This document shows, piece by piece, positions 32,102 through 41,649 of a stretch of 64,000 nt of DNA. Each line of letters opens with the position of its first letter. The stretch's first letter is position 1. The stretch comes from Pseudomonas sp. RIT623 (GTDB lineage Bacteria > Pseudomonadota > Gammaproteobacteria > Pseudomonadales > Pseudomonadaceae): positions 1 through 64,000 of the forward strand of contig NZ_SOZA01000022.1 of the NCBI RefSeq assembly GCF_004519305.1, read 5' to 3'. The translations under genes and the position numbers were made by a program. The notes beneath the pieces are model-generated. The model did no database searches. It saw nothing but the letters and a program-made list of their open reading frames with translations, and had not been told where the DNA came from.

Positions 32102-33175
32102 TCAGTGCTCCCGGCTGGCGAAGTCGATGCGCGGATCGACCAGGGTGTAGGTGAGGTCGCCAATCAGCTTCACCACCAGCCCGAGCAGGGTGAAGATGAA
32201 CAAGGTGCCGAACACCACCGGGTAGTCGCGGTTGATCGCCGCTTCGAAACTCATCAGGCCCAGGCCGTCGAGGCTGAAGATCACCTCGATCAGCAGGGAG
32301 CCGGTGAAGAAGATGCCGATGAACGCTGAGGGGAAGCCGGCGATCACCAGCAGCATGGCGTTGCGGAACACATGGCCGTAGAGCACGCGGGTGCGGCTCA
32401 GGCCCTTGGCCTTGGCGGTGACCACGTACTGCTTGTTGATCTCGTCGAGGAAGCTGTTCTTGGTCAGCAGGGTCATGGTGGCGAAGTTGCCGATCACCAG
32501 GGCGGTGATGGGCAGCACCAGGTGCCAGAAGTAGTCGAGCACCTTGCCGGTGGTGCTCAGCTCGTCGAAGTTGTTGGAGGTGAGCCCACGCAGCGGGAAC
32601 CAGTCGAAGTAGCTGCCACCGGCGAACAGCACGATCAGCAGGATGGCGAACAGGAACGCGGGGATGGCGTAGCCGACGATGATCGCCGAGCTGGTCCACA
32701 CGTCGAAGTGGCTGCCGTGGCGCACGGCCTTGGCGATCCCCAGGGGGATCGACACCAGGTACATGATCAGCGTGCTCCACAGCCCCAGCGAGATGGACAC
32801 GGGCATCTTCTCGGCGATCAGGTCGATGACCTTGGCGTCGCGGAAGAAACTGTTGCCAAAGTCCAGCTGGGCGTAGTTCTTGACCATGATCCACAGCCGC
32901 TCGGGCGCCGACTTGTCGAAGCCGTACATGCGCTCGATCTCGGCGATCAGCGCTGGGTCCAGCCCTTGCGCGCCACGGTAGTTGGAACCGGCCACCGACA
33001 CCTCGGCGCCGCCGCCGGCGATGCGGCTGGTGGCGCCGTCGAAGCCTTCGAGCTTGGCGATCATCTGCTCCACCGGGCCGCCGGGGGCGGCCTGGACGAT
33101 GATGAAGTTGATGATCAGGATGCCGAACAGGGTGGGGATGATCAGCAGCAGGCGCCGCAGGATATAGGCCAGCAT
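32102..33175 (-). CDS. yejB: oligopeptide ABC transporter permease
   Basis: 357 residues. The first helix is LRRLLLIIPTLFGILIINFI, the usual DppB/YejB start. The periplasmic region includes GGPVEQMIAKLEG, then five more helices and the EAA loop (YVVTAKAKGLSRTRVLYGHV). It pairs with YejE as the transmembrane channel. It lies one base upstream of yejE and one base downstream of the first binding-protein gene. Confidence 0.92.
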   Translation of the reverse strand: MLAYILRRLLLIIPTLFGILIINFIIVQAAPGGPVEQMIAKLEGFDGATSRIAGGGAEVSVAGSNYRGAQGLDPALIAEIERMYGFDKSAPERLWIMVKNYAQLDFGNSFFRDAKVIDLIAEKMPVSISLGLWSTLIMYLVSIPLGIAKAVRHGSHFDVWTSSAIIVGYAIPAFLFAILLIVLFAGGSYFDWFPLRGLTSNNFDELSTTGKVLDYFWHLVLPITALVIGNFATMTLLTKNSFLDEINKQYVVTAKAKGLSRTRVLYGHVFRNAMLLVIAGFPSAFIGIFFTGSLLIEVIFSLDGLGLMSFEAAINRDYPVVFGTLFIFTLLGLVVKLIGDLTYTLVDPRIDFASREH

Positions 33176-33176
33176 G

Positions 33177-35009
33177 TCAGTGGGCCTCGTCCGCTGCGGC
33201 GGCTTCGCTTACCGCGGGAGTGACATCGGGCTTGATCCACCAGGTGTCGATACCGACGTCGTACTTGGGCGACTTGGCCGGGTGGCCGATGTGGTTCCAG
33301 TAGGCCACGCGGGAGGTCTTGATATGCCAGTTGGGGATCACGTAGTAGCCCCACAGCAGCACGCGATCCAGGGCGCGGCAGTGGTCGATCAGGCTCTGGC
33401 GCGAGTCGGCGTTGATCAACTGCTCCACCAACTGGTCGATGGCCGGGTCGCGCAGGCCGATGAAGTTGCGGCTGCCGGGGTTGTCGGCGGCGGCGCTGGA
33501 CCAGAACTCGCGTTGCTCGTTGCCGGGGGAGTTGGACTGGGCGAAACCGCCGACGATCATGTCGTAATCGCGCGAGCGCAGGCGGGTGATGTACTGCGAC
33601 ACGTCCACCCGGCGGAGCTCGAAGTTGATCCCCAGGTCGGCGAGGTTGCGCTTGAATGGCAGCAGCACGCGCTCGAACTGGGTCTGGGCAAGCAGGAATT
33701 CGATGGTTACCGGCTTGCCGTTCTGGTCGACCATCTTGTCGTCGACGATCTTCCAGCCGGCCTCCTGCAGCAGCTTGTAGGCCTGGCGCTGCTGCTCGCG
33801 GATCATGCCGCTGCCGTCGGTGACCGGGTTGTGGAAGGCGCCGTTGAACACCTCGTCGGGCACCTTGCCGCGCAGTGGCTCGAGGATCTTCAGCTCGGCC
33901 GGGGTGGGCAGGCCGCTGGCGGCCATCTCGGAGTTCTCGAAGTAGCTGTCGGTGCGGGTGTAGGCGCCGTTGAACAGCTGCTTGTTGGTCCATTCGAAGT
34001 CCATCAGCAGGCTGATGGCGTGGCGCACACGCACGTCCTGGAACAGCGGCTTGCGCAGGTTGAAGATGAAACCCTGCATGCCCACCGGGTTGCCATTGGG
34101 GATCTCTTCCTTGATCAGGCGGCCGTCGCGCACGGCAGGCACGTCGTAGGCGGTGGCCCAGTTCTTCGCGCTCACCTCCAGGGCGTAGTCGAACTGCCCG
34201 GCCTTGAGCGCTTCGAGGGCGACGGTGTTGTCGCGGTACGAATCGAAGGTCATCACGTCGAAGTTGAACAGGCCGCGGTTGATCGGCAGGTCCTTGGCCC
34301 AGTAGTCCTTGACCCGTTCATAGCGGATCGAGCGACCGGCCTTCACTTCGGTGACCTGGTAGGGACCGCTGCCCAGCGGGATTTCCAGGTTGCCGCGGTT
34401 GAAATCGCGGCCTTCGTACCAGTGCTTGGGCAGTACCGGCAGTTGGCCGAGGATCAGCGGCAGCTCGCGGTTGTTGCCGTGCTTGAACTTGAACAGCACC
34501 CTGAGCGGGTCTTCGGCGACCACTTCGGCGACATCGCCGTAGTACTGGCGGTATAGCGGCGCGCCGTCCTTGATCAGGGCGTTGAAGGTGAATACCACGT
34601 CTTCGGCGCGCATGGGGTGGCCGTCGTGGAAGCGGGCCTCGGGGCGCAGGTAGAAACGCACCCAGCTGTTGTCCGGGGCCTTTTCGATCTTGCCGGCCAC
34701 CAGGCCGTACTCGGTGAACGGCTCGTCCAGGCTCTGGCGCATCAGGGTGTCGTAGATGCTGCCGATGTTTTCGGCGGGCACGCCCTTGTTGATGAACGGG
34801 TTGAGGCTGTCGAAGCCGCCGAAGCTGGACTGGCGGAAGGTGCCGCCCTTGGGCGCGTCGGGGTTCACATACTCGAAGTGCTTGAAGTTGGCCGGGTACT
34901 TCGGCGGCTCGTCGTACAGGGTCAGGGCGTGTTGCGGGGCGGCCACGGCCGGGAGCGTGAGGCAAGCCAGCAGCAGGCTGGCGGCCAGGTGGCGCAGGGT
35001 GGGCGTCAT
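33177..35009 (-). CDS. yejA: peptide-binding protein, first of two tandem copies
   Basis: 610 residues. Signal peptide HLAASLLLACLTLPAVAAPQ; SBP family 5 fold with HFEYVNPDAPKGGTFR near the start, WVRFYLRPEARFHDGHP and RHAISLLMDFEWTNKQLFNG. It binds peptides in the periplasm and delivers them to YejBEF. The start overlaps the stop of the neighbouring paralogue (ATGA), so both are made from one transcript. The two copies are the same length and clearly paralogous but well diverged, suggesting different peptide preference. Confidence 0.9.
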   Translation of the reverse strand: MTPTLRHLAASLLLACLTLPAVAAPQHALTLYDEPPKYPANFKHFEYVNPDAPKGGTFRQSSFGGFDSLNPFINKGVPAENIGSIYDTLMRQSLDEPFTEYGLVAGKIEKAPDNSWVRFYLRPEARFHDGHPMRAEDVVFTFNALIKDGAPLYRQYYGDVAEVVAEDPLRVLFKFKHGNNRELPLILGQLPVLPKHWYEGRDFNRGNLEIPLGSGPYQVTEVKAGRSIRYERVKDYWAKDLPINRGLFNFDVMTFDSYRDNTVALEALKAGQFDYALEVSAKNWATAYDVPAVRDGRLIKEEIPNGNPVGMQGFIFNLRKPLFQDVRVRHAISLLMDFEWTNKQLFNGAYTRTDSYFENSEMAASGLPTPAELKILEPLRGKVPDEVFNGAFHNPVTDGSGMIREQQRQAYKLLQEAGWKIVDDKMVDQNGKPVTIEFLLAQTQFERVLLPFKRNLADLGINFELRRVDVSQYITRLRSRDYDMIVGGFAQSNSPGNEQREFWSSAAADNPGSRNFIGLRDPAIDQLVEQLINADSRQSLIDHCRALDRVLLWGYYVIPNWHIKTSRVAYWNHIGHPAKSPKYDVGIDTWWIKPDVTPAVSEAAAADEAH

Positions 35010-36838
35010 TTGGCTTTCTCCGAAGTCTTCTTGATCCACCAACTGTTCAGCCCCAGCGTGTAGGGCGGGGTGGCGACGAAGGCGAACCGGTTGCGGTAGG
35101 CCAGGCGGTGATTGTCGAGGTACCAGTTGGGAATCATGTAGTACTGCCATGAGAGCACGCGGTCCAGGGCGCGGGCGGCGGCCACCTGGTCATCGCGGCT
35201 GCGGGCGGCGAGTAGGGTGTCGAGCAGGTGGTCGACCACCGGGTCCTTCACGCCAGCATAGTTCTTGCTGCCCTTGGTGGCGGCTTGGCTGGAGTGGAAA
35301 TACAGCCACTGCTCGAGGCCCGGGCTCAGGGTCTGGTTGAGGGTCATCAGGATCATGTCGAAATCGAACTGGTCGAGCCGTTGTTTGTACTGGGCCCGAT
35401 CCACGGTGCGCAAGCGCGCATCGATGCCGATGCTGGCCAGATTTTCGACATAAGGTTGCAGGATGCGTTCGAGGTTCGGGTTGACCAGCAGCAGCTCCAT
35501 CCTGAACGGTTGGCCCTTGCTGTCGGCCAGGCGTTGGCCGTTGAGCTTCCAGCCGGCTTGGGCGAACAGGTCCAGGGCCTGGCGCAGGGCCTGGCGGCTG
35601 ATGCCGCTACCGTTGGTATGGCTGACCTGGTAGGGCTGGGTGAACAGTTTCTCGGGCAACTGGTCGCGAAACGGCTTGAGCAGCAGCCACTCCTTGCCGG
35701 TAGGCAGGCCGCTGGCGCTGAACTCACTGTTGGGGTAGTAGCTGGTGGCGCGGCGGTAGGCGCCGTTGAACAGGGCGCGGTTGGTCCACTCGAAGTCGAG
35801 CATCAGGCCCAGGGCCTGGCGCACCCGTGGGTCGCTGAACGCGGCGCGGCGGCTGTTCATGAACAGGCCTTGGGTTTGCGTGGGGATTTGGTGCGGGATC
35901 TGCGCCTTGATCACCTCGCCCCGACGCACGGCGGGGAACTGGTAGCCGTTGGCCCAGTTCTTGGCCTGGTGCTCGATGTAGATGTCGAATTCACCGGCCT
36001 TGAACGCCTCGAAGGCCACGGTGGCGTCACGGTAGAACTCGTACTCGACGCGGTTGAAGTTGTACTTGCCGCGGTTCACCGCCAAGTCCTTGCCCCAGTA
36101 GTTCTTCACCCGCTCGAACACCAGCCGCCGGCCCGGCTGCACCTCGGTGACGCGGTAGGGGCCGCTGCCCAGCGGTGGCTCGAAGGTGGTGGCCTTGAAG
36201 TCGCGCTTGGCCCAGTAGTGCTTGGGCAGCACCGGCATCTCGCCCAGGCGCAGGATCAACAGCGGGTTGCCGGCGCGCTTGAACACGAAGCGAATGCGCA
36301 GCGGGCCGAGGATATCGACCCGGGCTACCTCCTGCAGGTTGGTGCGGTAGATCGGGTGGCCGTCCTTGAGCAGGGTGCGGTAGGAAAACGCCACATCCTG
36401 CGCGGTGATCGGCACGCCGTCGTGGAAGCGCGCCTCGGGACGCAGGTTGAACACCACCCAGCTGCGGTCCTCGCTGTACTCGACCGAGCGGGCGATCAGG
36501 CCGTAGCTGGAGGTGGGTTCGTCGCCCGAGGGGTCGTACATGCCGGTGCCGACCATCAGCGGCTCGTTGAGCTCGTTGATGCCGTACTGCAGGAAATTAG
36601 GCGTGGTGACTGGGCTCGAGCCCTTGAAGGTGTAAGGGTTGAGCGTGTCGAAGGTGCCGAAGGCCATGGCCCGCAAGGTGCCGCCTTTGGGGGCTTGCGG
36701 GTTGGCCCAGTCGAAATGGGTGAAGCTGGCCGGGTACTTGAGCGTGCCGAACTGCGCGTATCCGTGGCTTTCGCTCACCATCGCGACGGCGGGGAAGCTC
36801 AAGGCCAGGCTGAGTGACAGCAGGAGGGGACGTATCAA
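35006..36838 (-). CDS. yejA: peptide-binding protein, second tandem copy
   Basis: 610 residues, first gene of the operon. Signal peptide LLLSLSLALSFPAVAMVSES. The family 5 solute-binding pattern is HFDWANPQAPKGGTLRAMAF, WVVFNLRPEARFHDGVPITA and RQALGLMLDFEWTNRALFNG. It duplicates the role of its neighbour. A region of about 130 bp containing the mltD terminator hairpin separates it from mltD on the same strand, so the promoter of the whole transport operon probably lies there. Confidence 0.9.
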   Translation of the reverse strand: MIRPLLLSLSLALSFPAVAMVSESHGYAQFGTLKYPASFTHFDWANPQAPKGGTLRAMAFGTFDTLNPYTFKGSSPVTTPNFLQYGINELNEPLMVGTGMYDPSGDEPTSSYGLIARSVEYSEDRSWVVFNLRPEARFHDGVPITAQDVAFSYRTLLKDGHPIYRTNLQEVARVDILGPLRIRFVFKRAGNPLLILRLGEMPVLPKHYWAKRDFKATTFEPPLGSGPYRVTEVQPGRRLVFERVKNYWGKDLAVNRGKYNFNRVEYEFYRDATVAFEAFKAGEFDIYIEHQAKNWANGYQFPAVRRGEVIKAQIPHQIPTQTQGLFMNSRRAAFSDPRVRQALGLMLDFEWTNRALFNGAYRRATSYYPNSEFSASGLPTGKEWLLLKPFRDQLPEKLFTQPYQVSHTNGSGISRQALRQALDLFAQAGWKLNGQRLADSKGQPFRMELLLVNPNLERILQPYVENLASIGIDARLRTVDRAQYKQRLDQFDFDMILMTLNQTLSPGLEQWLYFHSSQAATKGSKNYAGVKDPVVDHLLDTLLAARSRDDQVAAARALDRVLSWQYYMIPNWYLDNHRLAYRNRFAFVATPPYTLGLNSWWIKKTSEKAK

Positions 36839-36941
36839 GTCGGCATCCGATCCAGAGGGCGTTGGGCTTGGTTCGGGGTACAGTAACAGCTTGTCTGGAA
36901 TGGAAAAAGGGTGCGAGTCGGTCAGATGGATGTGACTGATT

Positions 36942-36958
36942 GGGGCGCGAAGCGCCCC
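36942..36958 (-). terminator. GC hairpin after mltD
   Basis: GGGGCGC-GAA-GCGCCCC lies 13 bp beyond the mltD stop. Short but perfect stem; on the minus strand it is followed by AATCAGTCACATCC, so it is not a strong intrinsic terminator. Confidence 0.5.
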
Positions 36959-36970
36959 CCAGGATTCACA

Positions 36971-38401
36971 TCAACGCGACAGGTAGACGGTCAGGGTCTG
37001 GCCTGGCTTGAGCGCATGCCCGGTGCGCGGGTTCCAGCGCTTGAGGTGCTTCATCTCGACGTTGAAGCGCTTGGCCACCAGGTAGTACGAGTCGCCCTTG
37101 CGCACTTTGTACTGGGTGGAGCGCTGCTTCGAGTCAGCCACGCGGTTGGCCGCCGTGCTCGGCGCGCTGCCGCCACGCAGCGCCAGCACCTGGCCGACCT
37201 TGAGGTTGTTGCCACGGATGCGGTTCCAGCTTTGCAGCTGCTTGACCGACACCCGGTTGGCCTTGGCGATGCTGCCCAGGTTGTCGCCACGCTTGACCCG
37301 GTAGCTGCGCGCCGCCGGTGCCTTGGCCTCGGCCAGGGCGGCCTGGAACACGGCCTTGTTCGGTTGCAGGCTGACCAGTTCCTCGGGCTTGAGGTTGGAC
37401 ATGCGGTCGCTGAGCAGTTGCGCCTTGGCGGTGGGCACCAGCAGTTGCTGTGGACCGTCCACGGTCATGCGCTTCTTGAACGCGGGATTGAGCTGGATCA
37501 GTTCGTCTTCGTCGATGTCGGCGAAGGCGGCCACGCGGGACAGGTCGAGGCGATCGTTGATGGCGACGGCTTCGAAGTACGGCTCGTTGGCGATCGGGTT
37601 GAGGTTGACGCCGTAGGCGTCGGGGGTGTTGACCACCTGCGACAGGGCCAGCAGCTTGGGCACGTAGTCGCGGGTTTCCTGTGGCAGCGGCAGGTTCCAG
37701 TAGTCGGTCGGCAGGCCCAGGCGCTCGTTGCGCTCGATGGCCCGGCTGACCGTGCCTTCACCGGCGTTGTAGGCCGCCAGGGCCAGCAGCCAGTCGCCGT
37801 TGAACATGTCGTGCAGGCGGTTCAGGTAGTCCAGCGCGGCGTTGGTCGAGGCGGTGACGTCGCGCCGACCGTCGTAGAAGTTGGTCTGGCGCAGGTTGAA
37901 GTGGCGCCCGGTGGACGGAATGAACTGCCACATGCCGGCGGCATGCGCGCGCGAGTAGGCCATGGGGTTGTAGGCGCTCTCGATGGCCGGCAGCAGAGCC
38001 AGCTCCAGTGGCATGTCGCGTTCTTCGAGGCGCTCGACGATGTAGTGCAGGTAGAGGCTACCGCGCTCGCCGGCGTTCTCGAGGAACGACGGGTTGCTGG
38101 CGAACCACAGGCGCTGTTGCTCGATACGTGGGTTGACGTCCATGCCGTCCTGCAGGGCGAAGCCCTGGCGCATGCGCTCCCAGACGTCCTGGGGCGGTGC
38201 CTGCTCCTTGGCCTTGACCACCAGCGGGGCGGGCTTGTGCTTGATCCGCGCCTGGTAACTGTGCGCGCGAACGCTGTCGGATTCGTCGAGCTGACGGGTG
38301 CTCTGGCAGCCGACCAGGGTGGCGGCCAGCGCCAGTGCACTGATCTGTGCCAGTCGCGTCAGGGCGACCGAATGAGCGGTTCTGCGGCTACGTGAAGACA
38401 T
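36971..38401 (-). CDS. mltD: membrane-bound lytic murein transglycosylase D
   Basis: 476 residues. The lipoprotein signal ends ALALAATLVGCQST. The goose-lysozyme-like SLT domain is at about 120-250, with catalytic Glu in LLPAIESAYNP and the motifs AGMWQFIPSTGRHFNL and WLLALAAYNAGEGTV. The C-terminus has LysM peptidoglycan-binding repeats (YRVKRGDNLGSIAKANRVSV, YKVRKGDSYYLVAKRFNVEM). It cleaves peptidoglycan to 1,6-anhydro products at the outer membrane inner face. Next to gloB, as usual in Pseudomonas. Confidence 0.95.
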   Translation of the reverse strand: MSSRSRRTAHSVALTRLAQISALALAATLVGCQSTRQLDESDSVRAHSYQARIKHKPAPLVVKAKEQAPPQDVWERMRQGFALQDGMDVNPRIEQQRLWFASNPSFLENAGERGSLYLHYIVERLEERDMPLELALLPAIESAYNPMAYSRAHAAGMWQFIPSTGRHFNLRQTNFYDGRRDVTASTNAALDYLNRLHDMFNGDWLLALAAYNAGEGTVSRAIERNERLGLPTDYWNLPLPQETRDYVPKLLALSQVVNTPDAYGVNLNPIANEPYFEAVAINDRLDLSRVAAFADIDEDELIQLNPAFKKRMTVDGPQQLLVPTAKAQLLSDRMSNLKPEELVSLQPNKAVFQAALAEAKAPAARSYRVKRGDNLGSIAKANRVSVKQLQSWNRIRGNNLKVGQVLALRGGSAPSTAANRVADSKQRSTQYKVRKGDSYYLVAKRFNVEMKHLKRWNPRTGHALKPGQTLTVYLSR

Positions 38402-38501
38402 CGGCGGGAACGGTTATCCGGGCAAAAAAGTTGGGCGATTCTAGAAACCGGCCCCGGCCGGGTCAACCTTTAGGGTCACATTGCGATATATCGTGAGGTT
38501 A

Positions 38502-39281
38502 TCAGAACACGTCTTTCCAAGACCTCAAGGCAGCAAAAACAGTGGCTTGGCTTGGCTTGGAATGTCCCTTCCATTCGTCTGCTTTTTGTTTAACGGATGT
38601 TTCGGCAGTGCGCAGGAAGGGGTTGGTCAGGCGCTCCATGCCGATGGTTGACGGCAAGGTGATGCGATTGTCGGCGCGCAACCGGGTAACGTCCTCGAAG
38701 CGTTGGCGAACGTGTTCGCTGTCGGGTTCCACGGCGCGGGCGAAGCGCAGGTTGCTCAGGGTGTATTCGTGGGCGCAGTACACTTCGGTAGCGACGGGCA
38801 GCGCGGCCAGGCGTTGCAGCGAGCGGTGCATCTGCTCGGGCGTGCCTTCGAACAGGCGCCCGCAACCGGCGGCGAACAGGGTGTCGCCACTGAACAGTAG
38901 CGGCGTGGCCGATTGCGCAGTGTAATAGGCGATGTGCCCCAGGGTGTGGCCGGGCATGGCCAGGACCTCGAAGGCCAGGCCCAGCACCTCGATGCGGGCG
39001 TCGTCTTCCAGGGCGATGTCGCGACCCGGAATACGTTCGCTGGCCGGGCCGTACACCTGGGCGCCGGTGGCCTGTTTCAAGGCTTCGACGCCGCCGACGT
39101 GGTCATGGTGGTGGTGGGTGACGAGGATAGCCTCCAGCACCCAGTCGCGATGCTGGCCGAGCCAGGTCAGCACCGGCCCGGCATCACCGGGATCGACCAC
39201 CGCGCAGCGGCGATTGGCAGTATCCTGTAACAACCAGATGTAGTTGTCGGAGAAAGCGGGTAGGGCATCGATCTGTATCAT
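38502..39281 (-). CDS. gloB: hydroxyacylglutathione hydrolase (glyoxalase II)
   Basis: 259 residues. Metallo-beta-lactamase fold: THHHHDHVGG is the dinuclear metal site, with further ligands at MPGHTLGHI, FSGDTLFAAGCGRLFEG and CAHEYTLSNLRF. The C-terminal HAGH domain contains NPFLRT. It hydrolyses S-lactoylglutathione to lactate and glutathione, finishing methylglyoxal detoxification. It is divergent from the methyltransferase gene at 39366. Confidence 0.95.
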   Translation of the reverse strand: MIQIDALPAFSDNYIWLLQDTANRRCAVVDPGDAGPVLTWLGQHRDWVLEAILVTHHHHDHVGGVEALKQATGAQVYGPASERIPGRDIALEDDARIEVLGLAFEVLAMPGHTLGHIAYYTAQSATPLLFSGDTLFAAGCGRLFEGTPEQMHRSLQRLAALPVATEVYCAHEYTLSNLRFARAVEPDSEHVRQRFEDVTRLRADNRITLPSTIGMERLTNPFLRTAETSVKQKADEWKGHSKPSQATVFAALRSWKDVF

Positions 39282-39365
39282 GTGCGGATCCGTATCGCCA
39301 AGCCTGGACATTGAAGGCATCTTAGCCGCGATGGCGCGCGCGGAGAACCTTCGAGGGAGAACGCA

Positions 39366-40139
39366 ATGACCGACCAAGCCTTCGCCCAGGCCGACCCCGA
39401 CTGGGTCGAGCTGATCCGCCTGGCCCGCGACTGGTTCGAGGGGCCTCTTGGGCAGTTGATGCTCAAGGAAGAGGAAAAGTTGCTCGAAGAAGAACTGCGA
39501 CGCTTCTTCGGTGGTTACCTGGTGCACTACGGACCCTGCGCCGAAACCCCGCCCAGCGCCCCGCAGGTGCAGCGCAACGTGCGCCTGGGCGCGCCGTTGC
39601 CGGGGGTGGAGATCGTCTGCGAGGAGCAGGCCTGGCCGCTGTCGGAGCACGCCGCCGACGTGGTGGTGCTGCAGCATGGCCTGGACTTCAGCCTGTCCCC
39701 CCACGGGCTGTTGCGTGAGGCCGCCAGTTCCGTGCGCCCGGGTGGCCATCTGCTGATCATCGGGATCAACCCCTGGAGCAGTTGGGGCGTGCGCCATTTC
39801 TTCAGCCATGGGGCCTTGCGCAAGGCCCGTTGCATCTCGCCGTCGCGGGTCGGCGACTGGCTCAACCTGCTGGGCTTCGCGCTGGAGAAACGCCGCTTTG
39901 GGTGTTATCGTCCGCCGCTTGCCTCGCCGGCCTGGCAGCAGCGCCTGGCTGGCTGGGAGCGCGTGGCCGGAGGTTGGCAGGCTGCCGGTGGCGGGGTTTA
40001 CCTGCTGGTGGCGCGCAAGATGGTGGTGGGCCTGCGGCCGCTGCGCCCGGAGCGCCGTGAACCGATGGGCAAGCTGCTGCCGCTGCCGCTGGCCAAGGTC
40101 AACCGCAGTGCCACCCATCCCGATTCCGAAAAGCACTGA
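39366..40139 (+). CDS. SAM-dependent methyltransferase
   Basis: 257 residues, Class I methyltransferase fold of the PF08241 type. After an N-terminal helical part (WFEGPLGQLMLKEEEKLLEE) it reads LSEHAADVVVLQHGLDFSLS and VRPGGHLLIIGINPWSSWGV, the acidic-loop and post-I regions. The typical GxGxG motif is poorly conserved (VHYGPCAETPP). In Pseudomonas it always sits between gloB and rnhA. Its substrate is not known. It ends 13 bp before rnhA and is probably co-transcribed with it. Confidence 0.8.
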   Translation: MTDQAFAQADPDWVELIRLARDWFEGPLGQLMLKEEEKLLEEELRRFFGGYLVHYGPCAETPPSAPQVQRNVRLGAPLPGVEIVCEEQAWPLSEHAADVVVLQHGLDFSLSPHGLLREAASSVRPGGHLLIIGINPWSSWGVRHFFSHGALRKARCISPSRVGDWLNLLGFALEKRRFGCYRPPLASPAWQQRLAGWERVAGGWQAAGGGVYLLVARKMVVGLRPLRPERREPMGKLLPLPLAKVNRSATHPDSEKH

Positions 40140-40152
40140 ACACGAGTGGTAC

Positions 40153-40599
40153 ATGAGCGATAGCGTCGAGATCTACACCGATGGTGCCTGCAAGGGCAAC
40201 CCTGGCCCGGGCGGCTGGGGCGTGCTGATGGTTTTCAAGGGCGTCGAGAAGGAGCTGTGGGGCGGCGAGCGCGAGACCACCAACAACCGCATGGAGCTGA
40301 TGGCGGCGATCGAGGGCCTGAAGGCACTCAAGCGCGAGTGCGAGGTGGTGCTGACCACCGACTCGCAGTACGTCATGAAGGGCATCAACGAATGGATGGC
40401 CAACTGGAAAAAGCGCGGCTGGAAAACCGCGGCCAAGGAACCGGTGAAAAACGCCGACCTGTGGGTGCAGCTCGATGAACAGGTCAACCGGCACAAGGTG
40501 ACCTGGAAGTGGGTGCGCGGGCATATCGGCCACCCAGGCAACGAGCGCGCCGACCAGTTGGCCAACCGTGGCGTCGACGAGGTTCGGGCCCAGCGCTGA
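40153..40599 (+). CDS. rnhA: ribonuclease HI
   Basis: 148 residues. Begins VEIYTDGACKGNPGPGGWGV with the first catalytic Asp. The Glu is in NRMELMAAIEGL and the next Asp in VLTTDSQYVMKGI. HIGHPGNERADQLANRGVDE holds the last active-site residues. It removes RNA from RNA-DNA hybrids during replication. The neighbour dnaQ follows on the same strand, as in many gamma-proteobacteria. Confidence 0.96.
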   Translation: MSDSVEIYTDGACKGNPGPGGWGVLMVFKGVEKELWGGERETTNNRMELMAAIEGLKALKRECEVVLTTDSQYVMKGINEWMANWKKRGWKTAAKEPVKNADLWVQLDEQVNRHKVTWKWVRGHIGHPGNERADQLANRGVDEVRAQR

Positions 40600-40608
40600 A
40601 AGCAGTTA

Positions 40609-40698
40609 CAAGCTTCAAGCGGCAAGCCACAAGTAACAGCGGGTCTGATGTGTGGCTGCTCTTTCTTGTGGCTTGAAGCTTGAAGCTTGCCGCTTGAG
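40609..40698. repeat. inverted repeat between rnhA and dnaQ
   Basis: CAAGCTTCAAGCGGCAAGCC at 40609 pairs with the region 40665-40698 (CTTGTGGCTTGAAGCTTGAA and following), which contains an extra copy of GAAGCTT. It is a Pseudomonas-type intergenic palindrome and may terminate rnhA. Confidence 0.65.
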
Positions 40699-40743
40699 TT
40701 ATACTCCCGCTCCGAATTCAAGCCCCGCCAGTTGGAGTCACCC

Positions 40744-41499
40744 GTGGAACAGCAGCAAGACCAGCGCCTGGTCATCCTCGATACCGAAACCACCGGCATG
40801 CCGGTGGGCGAAGGCCACCGCATCGTCGAGATCGGTTGCGTCGAGGTCATGGGCCGGCGCCTGACTGGGCGGCATTTCCACGTCTACCTGCAACCGGATC
40901 GCGAAAGTGACGAGGGCGCCATCGGCGTTCACGGTATCACCGACGCCTTCCTGGTTGGCAAGCCGCGTTTCGGCGATGTGGCGGACGAGTTCTTCGAATT
41001 CATCCAGGGCGCCACCCTGGTCATCCACAACGCAGCGTTCGACGTTGGCTTCCTCAACAACGAATTCGCCCTGCAGGGCCAGCACGACCGGGCCGACATC
41101 ACCCAGCACTGCACCATTCTCGATACCCTGATGATGGCGCGCTCGCGCCACCCAGGGCAGCGCAACAGCCTCGATGCGTTGTGTAAACGCTACGGCATCG
41201 ACAACTCTGGCCGTGAACTGCACGGCGCGCTGCTCGACTCGGAACTGCTGGCCGACGTCTACCTGGCGATGACCGGTGGCCAGACCAGCCTGTCGCTGGC
41301 CGGCGAGGGGGCCGGCGGCGAGGATGGCCAGGGCAGTACCGGCAGCGAGATCCGCCGCATCAGCGGGCGTGCGCCGGGGCGGGTGATCGTGGCCAGCGAG
41401 GAAGAGCTCGCAGCCCATGCCGAGCGCTTGGCGGCCATTGCCAAGTCGGCCGGTGGGCCGGCGATGTGGCAGGTGCTGACCGAGCCAGCCGCCAGCTGA
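40744..41499 (+). CDS. dnaQ: DNA polymerase III epsilon subunit (proofreading exonuclease)
   Basis: 251 residues from a GTG at 40744 with GGAG upstream. DnaQ exonuclease motifs: VILDTETTGMP (DxE), LVIHNAAFDVGFLNNEF, and HGALLDSELLADVYLAMTGG (HxxxxD). The C-terminal 70 residues, including a Gly-rich linker, match the region that binds the polymerase alpha subunit. It removes mispaired nucleotides during replication. Confidence 0.95.
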   Translation: MEQQQDQRLVILDTETTGMPVGEGHRIVEIGCVEVMGRRLTGRHFHVYLQPDRESDEGAIGVHGITDAFLVGKPRFGDVADEFFEFIQGATLVIHNAAFDVGFLNNEFALQGQHDRADITQHCTILDTLMMARSRHPGQRNSLDALCKRYGIDNSGRELHGALLDSELLADVYLAMTGGQTSLSLAGEGAGGEDGQGSTGSEIRRISGRAPGRVIVASEEELAAHAERLAAIAKSAGGPAMWQVLTEPAAS

Positions 41500-41560
41500 T
41501 GCACTGAACAGTACCGGCCTTATCGCGGGTCCCCCCCCCAGCCCTTGGTGACAGTCCAGG

Positions 41561-41612
41561 GCTTGTGGGAGCGGCGGTGCGCCGCTGCGACTTGCCCCGC
41601 GACTGCATCGAC
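41561..41612. repeat. REP-like sequence before the decarboxylase gene
   Basis: GCTTGTGGGAGCGGCGGTGC, GCCGCTGCGACTTGCCCCGC: an imperfect REP palindrome in the leader of ldcA. Confidence 0.55.
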
Positions 41613-41649
41613 TACCCTGAGGGAAATTACCCGCAGAGGTAGCCGCCCG

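Noticed and set aside
35228..36817. 529-codon plus-strand frame opposite the second yejA
   Set aside because: Shadow of the recognised binding-protein gene; no start signal or motif.
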